Shown one piece after another: positions 52,740 through 60,577 of a DNA stretch of 64,000 bases (position 1 is its first letter; each line of letters starts with the position of its first letter). The position numbers and the translations under genes were made by a program. Location: positions 372,001-436,000 of the forward strand of contig WXYP01000002.1 in the NCBI GenBank assembly GCA_009901575.1, given 5' to 3'. The DNA comes from Flavobacteriaceae bacterium R38 (GTDB taxonomy: Bacteria > Bacteroidota > Bacteroidia > Flavobacteriales > Flavobacteriaceae). The notes below the pieces were generated by a model. That model made no database searches. It was given only the letters and a program-made list of their open reading frames with translations, and was not told the origin of the DNA.

Positions 52740-53573
52740 TTATTTATTTTTTCCCACTATGGTAATTGCCGTAAGCAATTCTGCATGCGTCATTGATTTT
52801 ATATCTTCATCAGCATAAAAAGAAATCATTTTATCTTCATTAAAATGATAAAGTTTCCATTTCTTATTATGATATTCTAAAGCAGTCAGATTTTCTATCC
52901 AATCTCCACTATTCAGATACAAGCAAACTCCATTTTTATTTACTTTAAAGACAGTTTTTGGCTGATGTATATGTCCGCATACTACATATTTATAACCATT
53001 TTCAATAGCTAAGTCTGAGGCTACCTTTTCAAAATCTCCAATATATTTTACGGCTTTCTTGACACTGTTCTTTATTTTTTTTGATAAAGAGTATTTTTCT
53101 CTCCCTAATCTCTGTAAAAACCAATTGACAAGCCTGTTGAACACGATTAAAAAGTCGTAGCCCCAACCTCCCAATTTTGCAATCCATTTTGCATGCTGGA
53201 TTGATGCATCAAACACATCTCCATGAAAAAACCAGGCTTTTTTTCCATCTAACTCTAAAACTAATTTATTGAGGATATGTATATTACCCATGCTTACATC
53301 ACTGAATTTTCGTAATATTTCATCGTGATTCCCGGTAATGTAATATACTTCTGTACCTGCAGTAGACATATCGATGATTTTCTTGATTACCTGTAAATGG
53401 GCTTTTGGAAAATACCTTTTTCTGAATTGCCAGATGTCTATAATATCACCGTTGAGGATGAGTTTTTTAGGGTTGATACTATTTAGATAAGTCAGGAGTT
53501 CCTTAGCATGGCAACCATAAGTTCCAAGATGAACATCAGAAATAACAGCAATCTCTATTTTTCTTTTTCTCAA
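52740..53573 (-). CDS. Metallophosphoesterase, LpxH-like UDP-2,3-diacylglucosamine hydrolase
   Basis: A 277-aa calcineurin-like phosphoesterase. The metal-binding motifs in order are SDVHLGTYGCHA, LNGDIIDIWQFRKRYFP, ITGNHDEILRKF, FFHGDVFD and VCGHIHQPK. The WQ residues after the GDxxD motif, and the overall length, fit the LpxH-type group of Bacteroidetes that cleaves UDP-2,3-diacylglucosamine in lipid A synthesis. A related phosphatase role is possible. It is probably peripheral on the inner membrane. It converges on the FAD/FeS gene with the stops 1 nt apart and is divergent from aroC. Confidence 0.85.
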   Translation of the reverse strand: MRKRKIEIAVISDVHLGTYGCHAKELLTYLNSINPKKLILNGDIIDIWQFRKRYFPKAHLQVIKKIIDMSTAGTEVYYITGNHDEILRKFSDVSMGNIHILNKLVLELDGKKAWFFHGDVFDASIQHAKWIAKLGGWGYDFLIVFNRLVNWFLQRLGREKYSLSKKIKNSVKKAVKYIGDFEKVASDLAIENGYKYVVCGHIHQPKTVFKVNKNGVCLYLNSGDWIENLTALEYHNKKWKLYHFNEDKMISFYADEDIKSMTHAELLTAITIVGKNK

Positions 53574-53717
53574 AACAAGTGTTTATGCAAAAAAATAATC
53601 TTTAGATTACATAAAGATTAACTGCATATCAAGTTTTTATGAGATTATTGTTAAAAAATTATCAAATAAAAATTTAGAAATAAATAAAACTACGTTCCAT
53701 CTTAACAGAAGTTTTTT

Positions 53718-53725
53718 TACCTTCG
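53718..53725 (+). promoter_or_regulatory. Possible -7 promoter element for aroC
   Basis: TACCTTCG fits TAnnTTYG and lies 34 nt before the aroC ATG. No convincing TTTG is seen 19 nt upstream. Confidence 0.35.
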
Positions 53726-53758
53726 TCCTTCTTTGCTTTTAAAATAAAACAGTATCTA

Positions 53759-54820
53759 ATGGCTGGTAATATATTTGGAAAACTATTTAAACTCACAACT
53801 TTTGGTGAATCTCATGGAAGAGCAATTGGAGGAATTATAGATGGTTGTCCAGCCGGAATCAAACTTGATTTAGAGGCTATACAAAACGATTTGGACAGAA
53901 GAAAACCTGGTCAATCTGCTATAGTAACTCAGCGTAAAGAGAGTGATACTGTAGAATTTCTAAGCGGAATTTTTGAAGGAGTTACTACAGGAACTCCAAT
54001 TGGCTTTGAAATTAGGAATGAAGATCAAAAATCTAAAGATTATTCTCATATTAAGGATAGTTTCAGGCCCAGTCATGCCGATTATGTTTACGAAAAGAAA
54101 TACGGGACAAGAGATTACAGAGGAGGGGGAAGAAGTTCTGCAAGAGAAACAGCAAGTAGAGTAGTGGCAGGAGCAGTGGCGAAACAACTCTTAAAGGATA
54201 TTGAAATAAAAGCCTATGTATCTGCTGTAGGCGAGATTAAACTGGATAAATCGTATACCGAATTAAATTTAACACAAGAGGAAAATATTGTTCGTTGCCC
54301 GGATACAGCTACAGCTCAAAAGATGGAAGCTTATATTAAAGAGATTCGTAAACAAGGAGATACTGTAGGAGGAGTTGTGAGTTGTGTTATTAAAAATGTA
54401 CCTATCGGACTTGGAGAACCTGTTTTTGATAAATTACATGCAGAATTAGGCAAAGCGATGTTGTCTATTAACGCTGTAAAAGGTTTTGAATATGGAAGTG
54501 GTTTTGAAGGAGCTGCTATGAAAGGGAGCGACCATAATGATCTTTACAATGAAGATGGCAGTACAAAGACTAATTTTTCCGGAGGAATTCAAGGAGGAAT
54601 CAGTAATGGGATGGACATTTATTTTAATGTAGCATTTAAACCCGTAGCTACCCTTATCCAAGAACAAACCACACTTGATAAAAAAGGAAATATGGTGAAA
54701 ATGCAAGGTAAAGGCAGACATGACCCTTGCGTTGTTCCAAGAGCTGTGCCTATTGTTGAAGCAATGACTGCTTTGGTACTTGCAGACTACTTTTTATTGG
54801 ATAAAGTATCAAGATATTAA
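53759..54820 (+). CDS. aroC: Chorismate synthase
   Basis: A 353-aa enzyme, easily recognised from [74 protein letters not shown] and [18 protein letters not shown]. It converts 5-enolpyruvylshikimate-3-phosphate to chorismate using reduced FMN, the last common step of aromatic amino-acid synthesis. The length is normal and all three family signatures are intact. It lies 25 nt upstream of a dicarboxylate symporter gene, so the two may be cotranscribed. Shadow frames on both strands inside it should be ignored. Confidence 0.98.
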   Translation: MAGNIFGKLFKLTTFGESHGRAIGGIIDGCPAGIKLDLEAIQNDLDRRKPGQSAIVTQRKESDTVEFLSGIFEGVTTGTPIGFEIRNEDQKSKDYSHIKDSFRPSHADYVYEKKYGTRDYRGGGRSSARETASRVVAGAVAKQLLKDIEIKAYVSAVGEIKLDKSYTELNLTQEENIVRCPDTATAQKMEAYIKEIRKQGDTVGGVVSCVIKNVPIGLGEPVFDKLHAELGKAMLSINAVKGFEYGSGFEGAAMKGSDHNDLYNEDGSTKTNFSGGIQGGISNGMDIYFNVAFKPVATLIQEQTTLDKKGNMVKMQGKGRHDPCVVPRAVPIVEAMTALVLADYFLLDKVSRY

Positions 54821-54844
54821 TAATGTGATATTAAACTATACTAT

Positions 54845-56170
54845 ATGAAAAAAATAGCCTTACACTGGAAAATATTAATAGGAATGCTACTAGGGATAGT
54901 ATTTGGAGGTGCTATGACCTACGTAGGTGGTGGTAAAGAGTTTGTTGTAAATTGGATTAATCCGTTAGGGACTATTTTTGTAAAGCTCTTGAAACTTATC
55001 GCCATTCCTTTAATATTAGCATCTTTAATAAAAGGGATTTCAGATTTAAAGGATATTTCAAAATTCAGGAATATAGGTTTTAGAACTATCGCTACCTATA
55101 TAATTACCACAGTTATTGCTATTACCATTGGATTGGTTTTGGTTAATTTGTTTAAACCGGGAGATGGTATTTCTGAAGAAACAATTAAGAGACTTACAGA
55201 TACTTATGCAAACGACAGTGGAGTACAATCTAAACTAGCACAGGCATCTGTACAAAAACAAAGCGGACCGCTACAATTTTTGATCGATATGGTACCGGAT
55301 AATGCTTTTGCAGCAATGAGCAATAATGGTTTGATGCTTCAGGTCATATTTTTCACCATATTTTTTGGAATTTCAATGCTACTGATAGGAGAGAAAGCTT
55401 CTAAACCCTTAAAAGATTTTTTTGATGCATTAAATGATGTGGTTCTTAAAATGGTAGATTTAATCATGTTGACCGCACCAGTAGCTGTTTTTGCGCTGTT
55501 AGCAAACGTTGTTGTGACTTCCAGTGACCCTGATTTACTCATCGCGTTATTGAGATATTCAATACTGGTCGTTGTTGGGTTATTTATAATGGTGATAGTT
55601 TATAGCCTTATAGTAGCAGTGGTTACCAAGCGCAATCCGTTTTGGTTTCTTAAACAGATTAGTCCGGCGCAATTATTGGCTTTTTCAACGAGTTCCAGTG
55701 CAGCGACCTTACCAGTTACTATGGAACGTGTAGAAGAACATATTGGAGTAGATAAAGAAGTTTCCAGTTTTGTTTTACCGGTAGGAGCAACTATTAATAT
55801 GGATGGAACCAGCTTATACCAGGGTGTTGCTGCTGTTTTTATCTCCCAGGCATTAGGACATGAACTAGCATTGGCAGATCAATTAACGATAGTAATTACC
55901 GCATTGTTAGCATCTATTGGTTCTGCTGCTGTTCCGGGAGCAGGAATGGTGATGTTGGTAATTGTACTGGAAGCTATCGGATTCCCACCAGATAAATTAG
56001 CAGTAGGGTTAGCTTTAATCTTTGCAGTTGATCGACCGTTAGATATGTGTCGTACTACCGTAAATGTTACGGGAGATGCTACAGTTTCTATGCTAGTAGC
56101 CAAAGCAGTTGGAAAATTAGGAAAGCCAAAGGTTAAAAACTGGGATGATCACTATGATGAAGTAAAATAG
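54845..56170 (+). CDS. Dicarboxylate/amino acid:cation symporter (DAACS family)
   Basis: A 441-aa inner-membrane carrier of the GltP/GltPh type. It has about eight transmembrane helices and two re-entrant loops. The signature serine-rich loop is STSSSAATLPVTMERVEE, the Na-binding NMDGTSLYQ follows, and the second loop is SIGSAAVPGAGMVML. The last motif, DRPLDMCRTTVNVTGDA, contains the substrate-carboxylate-binding residues, with Asp and Arg conserved as in acidic amino acid/C4-dicarboxylate carriers. It follows aroC after 25 nt, without an obvious pathway link. Confidence 0.93.
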   Translation: MKKIALHWKILIGMLLGIVFGGAMTYVGGGKEFVVNWINPLGTIFVKLLKLIAIPLILASLIKGISDLKDISKFRNIGFRTIATYIITTVIAITIGLVLVNLFKPGDGISEETIKRLTDTYANDSGVQSKLAQASVQKQSGPLQFLIDMVPDNAFAAMSNNGLMLQVIFFTIFFGISMLLIGEKASKPLKDFFDALNDVVLKMVDLIMLTAPVAVFALLANVVVTSSDPDLLIALLRYSILVVVGLFIMVIVYSLIVAVVTKRNPFWFLKQISPAQLLAFSTSSSAATLPVTMERVEEHIGVDKEVSSFVLPVGATINMDGTSLYQGVAAVFISQALGHELALADQLTIVITALLASIGSAAVPGAGMVMLVIVLEAIGFPPDKLAVGLALIFAVDRPLDMCRTTVNVTGDATVSMLVAKAVGKLGKPKVKNWDDHYDEVK

Positions 56171-56225
56171 ATAATATTTCATTTTGTAGGAAAAATATTC
56201 TATTTTTATAAGAAAATAGAATAAG

Positions 56226-57320
56226 ATGAATTTCCCTTTGTTTTTATTGCTGACTTTGTTTTGTTATTCATTAGCAAATGCACAAGTAGGTATTAATACT
56301 TTAAATCCTAGATCTACAGCTGTTTTAGAACTTGAAAGTGAATTTGGAGATGGTTCTTTTGGCGGATTTATGATGCCAAGGCTGACTTCAGATAACTTAA
56401 ATTCATTAACAACTGCTTTAACTTCAAATGATGAAGGTATGTTAGTTTTTGTTACTGATTTGAGGGAGGTGCGAATATGGAATGGATCACTATTACAATG
56501 GGAGATTCTTTTTACCTTTAATAATAGCTCACCGGTTGCTAATTCTATAGTTATATCAGGTACTGTACGTGTAGGGGAAACAATAACGGGTAATTATTCT
56601 TTTTTTGATGGAGATGGAGATCCCGAAGGGACAACAACTTTTCAATGGTATGTGGCAGATGATGCCCAGGGGACAAATCAATCTCCCATTCCTAATGCCA
56701 CAAACGCTACATTTACATTAACAGCAGATGAAGTAAATAGATTTATAGGTTTAGGCATAACTCCAATTGCATTGCGTGGTACGAGCCCGGGAGAAGAAAT
56801 TATTTTTTATAATACAACACCAGTAGCAGAAGAAATTGTTTTATGGATTAATGAAATTCATTACAATAATATAGGAGGCGACCAGAATGAAGGAGTGGAA
56901 ATTGCCGGAACTTCCGGAACAGATTTAACGGGCTACAGTATCTTATTTTATAACGGATCAAATAGTAGTGTCTATGATCAAATTCCTTTAAATGGTATTA
57001 TTCCAAACGTATCTAATGGTTTAGGGGTACTGAATTTTGCTCATCCCGGAATTCAAAACGGTGACCCTGATGGTATTGCTTTAGTAAATAATGATGGAGT
57101 TGTCGTTCAGTTTTTGAGCTATGGAGGGACAATTACTGCAAATGGTGGGGCTGCCAATGGATTAACTTCTATAGATATTGGCCTTACTGAAACAGAACTT
57201 ACTCCTTTAGGAGTGTCCATACAACTTCAAGGCAGTGGGAACAGGTTTTCAGATTTTGTTTGGAATGCTAATATAACGGCAACCAGAGGTACTATAAATT
57301 TAGGGCAAATTTTTAATTAA
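56226..57320 (+). CDS. Secreted protein with C-terminal lamin-tail domain
   Basis: A 364-aa protein. The signal peptide is MNFPLFLLLTLFCYSLANAQ. A short module typical of Bacteroidetes surface proteins follows (VGINTLNPRSTAVLELES ... GGFMMPRLTSDN), then an Ig-like or cadherin-like stretch (about 105-200). From about residue 209 to the end is a lamin-tail domain (WINEIHYNNIGGDQNEGVEI ... GTDLTGYSILFYNGSN). That domain closely resembles the first lamin-tail domain of the giant nuclease at 31 kb. No type IX sorting domain is visible, so the export route and anchoring are unclear. The function is unknown. It starts 55 nt after the symporter gene. Confidence 0.78.
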   Translation: MNFPLFLLLTLFCYSLANAQVGINTLNPRSTAVLELESEFGDGSFGGFMMPRLTSDNLNSLTTALTSNDEGMLVFVTDLREVRIWNGSLLQWEILFTFNNSSPVANSIVISGTVRVGETITGNYSFFDGDGDPEGTTTFQWYVADDAQGTNQSPIPNATNATFTLTADEVNRFIGLGITPIALRGTSPGEEIIFYNTTPVAEEIVLWINEIHYNNIGGDQNEGVEIAGTSGTDLTGYSILFYNGSNSSVYDQIPLNGIIPNVSNGLGVLNFAHPGIQNGDPDGIALVNNDGVVVQFLSYGGTITANGGAANGLTSIDIGLTETELTPLGVSIQLQGSGNRFSDFVWNANITATRGTINLGQIFN

Positions 57321-57422
57321 AAATACCTTCTTTTTTATTTAAAATTAAATTAACACTTTTTTATTCCCTAAGATTTTTTTTTGGAAGGTTTTTATTAACT
57401 TACCATAAATAATTTATTTGAT

Positions 57423-58454
57423 ATGAACGTTTGTTTTCTTATGTACCCCTGGGAAGAAATCGATCCTGAAAAAGATACTTCGTTAGCCTTAATACATGAA
57501 TGTATTAAGAGGGGCCACGGTGTAACTATTTGTACACCTTCAAATCTTACTATACGTAATAGTGTTACCAATGCTTTCTGTACGGTAATCAACCGAATGG
57601 ATAAAGTACCCAGTTCATTGAAGAGTTTTTATAAAAAAGCTACACTCCGGGAAGAAATGCTGCCTCTGGCTGGTTTTGATGTCATTTTTATGAGAGCAAA
57701 TCCACCATTAGATCCAATTATGCTTAATTTCTTAGATTCTGTTAAAGATGATGTTTTTATCATGAACTCTGTTAACGGTTTAAGGGAAGCTAATAATAAA
57801 TTATATACTGCTGCTTTTGTAGATCCTGATAATAAAATTATTCCGGTAACACATGTATCTAAGAATAAGCGATACCTTATCAGGCAAATAAAAGAATCTA
57901 AAGCGAATAAGATGATTCTTAAACCTTTAAATGGTTTTGGAGGTTCGGGAGTTATTCTTATTGAAAAATCTGCGATGTCCAGTATTACTTCTCTATTGGA
58001 TTTTTACATTACCAACCCGGATGGTTCATCCAACTATGTGATTTTGCAAGAGTATATTGAAGGAGCAGATCAAGGAGATGTTCGCATACTTATTTTAAAT
58101 GGGGAGCCCATTGGAGCCATGAAAAGAGTTCCGGGAGCAGACGACCATAGATCTAATATAACTGCAGGCGGAACAGTTCAAAAACATACGCTAACCAGAA
58201 AAGAAAAAGAGTTGTGTAAACTTATAGGCCGTAAATTGGTTAAAGATGGGCTCTATTTTGTAGGTATAGATGTTATTGGAGGAAAGTTAATAGAAGTCAA
58301 TGTGATGAGTCCGGGAGGGATAACGTATATCAACAAAGTCCAGAAAATCAAATTACAGGAAAAAGTTATTGATTTTATGGAGAGTAGGGTACAAGAACGT
58401 ACCAATGCATTCGACAGAATTGCCAAATTGCGTAAAGAAGTAGAAAATGCATAG
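57423..58454 (+). CDS. ATP-grasp ligase, glutathione-synthetase-like
   Basis: A 343-aa protein. The N-terminal domain (MNVCFLMYPWEEIDPEKDTS ... VTICTPSNL) resembles prokaryotic glutathione synthetase. ATP-grasp motifs are KMILKPLNGFGGSGVILIEK, GDVRILILNGEPIGAMKRVP, and the metal-binding end FVGIDVIGGKLIEVNVMSPGG. The reaction should form an amide bond with ATP. Substrates could be glutathione precursors, but the operon partners (an N-formylglutamate-amidohydrolase-like protein and a QEGLA zincin) point to a different amino-acid or peptide product. Its end overlaps the next gene by 8 nt. It is cytoplasmic. Confidence 0.87.
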   Translation: MNVCFLMYPWEEIDPEKDTSLALIHECIKRGHGVTICTPSNLTIRNSVTNAFCTVINRMDKVPSSLKSFYKKATLREEMLPLAGFDVIFMRANPPLDPIMLNFLDSVKDDVFIMNSVNGLREANNKLYTAAFVDPDNKIIPVTHVSKNKRYLIRQIKESKANKMILKPLNGFGGSGVILIEKSAMSSITSLLDFYITNPDGSSNYVILQEYIEGADQGDVRILILNGEPIGAMKRVPGADDHRSNITAGGTVQKHTLTRKEKELCKLIGRKLVKDGLYFVGIDVIGGKLIEVNVMSPGGITYINKVQKIKLQEKVIDFMESRVQERTNAFDRIAKLRKEVENA

Positions 58455-59277
58455 ATTATCTGTTGAACAGATCATTTCTAAAATTCATAATGGAGAAACT
58501 TTTGAGGCTGTTAGTGAGGATTATTCATTCACACTTAAAATAAGTGAGTATGTACCTTATGTCTGCGGGGCTGTTCATGACGGGCATCAGTTTAGAAAAT
58601 CATTATGGGAAAATTGCCTGCATACTGAATACGAGCGTTGGTACGAAGAAGATCCGTGTACGAAACAAATGGTAAATAGTCACCCAATTGTTATCGCGGG
58701 TTGTGATTCTCGTTTTGAATATGATTTAAACAGGGAACCTTCAAATGCTATCTATGAAGATGCATGGGGTAAAAAACTCTGGAAAGAACCTTTAAGTGAC
58801 GATGAGAAGAAACTAAGTTTACAAAAACATTCCAATTTTTATAGTGTTATAGATGCACTTATAGCAAAATTAGAAGCAGATTTTGGATTAGTGTTTGTAT
58901 ACGATATGCATAGTTACAACTGGAAACGGTGGGACAGAAAAGTACCAACATGGAATTTGGGAACTTCTAATATTGACAATGAAAGATTTGGAGATAGTGT
59001 AGAAACCTGGAGAAAGAGCCTGGAGGAAATACAATTGCCCAATAATATTGTAAATGATGCTAAGGTTAATGATACTTTTCAGGGGAATGGGTACTTTTTG
59101 AAACATATTACCCAAAAATTCCGGAATACATTAGTCCTTGCTACCGAAATTGCAAAAGTATATTGTGATGAATACGACTATATTATTTATCCTGAAGTTG
59201 TAAAAGCTGTAGAAAAAGAGTTAGTTTTCAGGATTAGAGAACATGCGTTGACATCGTATAAAAAAATGAAAGAATAA
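58447..59277 (+). CDS. N-formylglutamate amidohydrolase-family protein
   Basis: A 276-aa protein of the FGase (HutG-like) fold. It has YVPYVCGAVHDGHQFRKSL in place of the usual N-terminal HSG/H motif, AGCDSRFEYDLNR for the metal-binding DxE region, and FVYDMHSYNWKRW for the DxHS motif. No histidine-degradation genes are nearby, so hydrolysis of N-formylglutamate itself is unlikely. An amide- or peptide-cleaving role linked to its neighbours is more plausible. Its start overlaps the ATP-grasp stop, and its stop overlaps the next start (TAATG), indicating tight translational coupling. Confidence 0.85.
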   Translation: MHRLSVEQIISKIHNGETFEAVSEDYSFTLKISEYVPYVCGAVHDGHQFRKSLWENCLHTEYERWYEEDPCTKQMVNSHPIVIAGCDSRFEYDLNREPSNAIYEDAWGKKLWKEPLSDDEKKLSLQKHSNFYSVIDALIAKLEADFGLVFVYDMHSYNWKRWDRKVPTWNLGTSNIDNERFGDSVETWRKSLEEIQLPNNIVNDAKVNDTFQGNGYFLKHITQKFRNTLVLATEIAKVYCDEYDYIIYPEVVKAVEKELVFRIREHALTSYKKMKE

Positions 59278-60434
59278 TGATTGCTGATGTTGTAGAAAAG
59301 AATACAGATTTGTTTGAAATCGATAGTAATTTAAATCGATTGATCAAAAAGATTGAGTTGCTGAGTTATATTAATCCGTTAAACATAGAGAAGGAAAAAG
59401 ACCTTTTTTTTAAATCTAAATACACTAAGAATCCGAAATTTAAATATCCCAAACGAAAATTTAATCCGTATAAATTACATCGATTATTTTATTCACAACG
59501 TTTAGAACGTATTGAAGATGAAGAAATACGTTGTTTGTATCAAGATATCATTTATTACTACTCTAATATGATTCAGTGTATTGAAACTATTGGAGAAGGA
59601 AAAAAATTCTATTTCAACAGCCTTAAAGTGTATGGAACTCCGAGGGAAAGAGATGTTTTAAATGCTAAATTTATCCTGCATATCGAAGATGAGCCTTCAG
59701 GCCCTGAAATGGAGAAAATCTACACGGCAGAACAAGCAAAAGTTTATTTTGAAGATTTTGTAAAACAATACGATTTTCCTCTTAATGTAAAATACTCTCA
59801 TAACATAGCAGCCGAGGCGATGGTGAGTAACAGTACACAATCTTTATTGATCAAAAAGAATTGTAAGTTTAGTGAAAACCAAATGAAAACGCTAGCTAAT
59901 CATGAGATTGGAGTTCACCTGGTTACTACGTATAATGGATTATCTCAGCGCTTGAAAGTCTTCTCTAACGGATTTCCTAAAAATGTAGAGACCCAGGAAG
60001 GCTTGGCAGTTTTTAGTGAATATATGAGTGGTTCACTTACTTTGAAAAGGCTGAAAGAGTTGGCATATAGAGTAATTGCTGCAGATAGCCTGATAAAAGG
60101 ATATGATTTTTCAGATACTTTTAATTTGCTTCACGGTCAATATAAATTGAACAGAGATGATGCTTTTACTATTACTTTGCGTGTACATAGGGGAGGCGGA
60201 TTTACAAAAGATCACTTGTATTTAACCGGACTTAAAAAGATATACGATTATTACCATGCCGGAGAAGATTTGTCTACACTTTTAACCGGAAAGGTTACCC
60301 TGGAAAATAAAGATATTATTGAGAAACTTCAAAAAATCGGATTGGCAGAAAAATCAAGACACTACACCGATAGCTTTCTTCAAAATAACAATCAGAATAA
60401 AAAACTGGATTTTATTTTAAGTCATTTGAAGTGA
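59277..60434 (+). CDS. DUF1704 / QEGLA-motif zincin, MATCAP-like
   Basis: A 385-aa protein of the TIGR02421/DUF1704 family. It has a predicted zinc site, HEIGVH (HExxxH, His209-His214), and the third ligand is probably Glu241 in TQEGLAVFSEY. Conserved RVHRGGGFTKDHLYLTG follows. The family was long labelled 'flavohemoglobin expression-modulating' without strong proof. Eukaryotic relatives (MATCAP/KIAA0895L) are tubulin carboxypeptidases, from memory. I infer that this bacterial member cleaves a C-terminal residue or a small amide conjugate. It is the third gene of a coupled operon with an ATP-grasp ligase. Confidence 0.87.
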   Translation: MIADVVEKNTDLFEIDSNLNRLIKKIELLSYINPLNIEKEKDLFFKSKYTKNPKFKYPKRKFNPYKLHRLFYSQRLERIEDEEIRCLYQDIIYYYSNMIQCIETIGEGKKFYFNSLKVYGTPRERDVLNAKFILHIEDEPSGPEMEKIYTAEQAKVYFEDFVKQYDFPLNVKYSHNIAAEAMVSNSTQSLLIKKNCKFSENQMKTLANHEIGVHLVTTYNGLSQRLKVFSNGFPKNVETQEGLAVFSEYMSGSLTLKRLKELAYRVIAADSLIKGYDFSDTFNLLHGQYKLNRDDAFTITLRVHRGGGFTKDHLYLTGLKKIYDYYHAGEDLSTLLTGKVTLENKDIIEKLQKIGLAEKSRHYTDSFLQNNNQNKKLDFILSHLK

Positions 60435-60474
60435 CTCATTCTATAGAAATTTAAATATTATTAATAAACCCAAA

Positions 60475-60565
60475 TGTCATTCCTGCACAAGCAGGAATCT
60501 ATATCAATTTAAGTTGATGGATTCCGGTCCCCGCCTGCAGGACGGGCAGGAAGCACGGAATGACA
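60475..60565. repeat. REP-like element with a GC-rich hairpin
   Basis: It begins ATGTCATTCCTGCACAAG and ends CACGGAATGACA, giving outer complementary arms. An internal CCTGCAGGACGGGCAGG hairpin sits within 60530-60552. It lies between the DUF1704 gene and the convergent broken MuiA-like gene and may terminate both transcripts. Confidence 0.7.
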
Positions 60566-60577
60566 CATGAAGTTGTT

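Noticed and set aside
57423-58454. Genuine gshB for glutathione synthesis
   Set aside because: No gshA partner is present, and the operon context points to another amide product. The symbol was left empty.
58447-59277. Histidine-utilisation (hut) gene for N-formylglutamate deformylase
   Set aside because: No hutH/U/I genes are nearby, and the gene is tightly coupled to an ATP-grasp ligase and a DUF1704 zincin instead.
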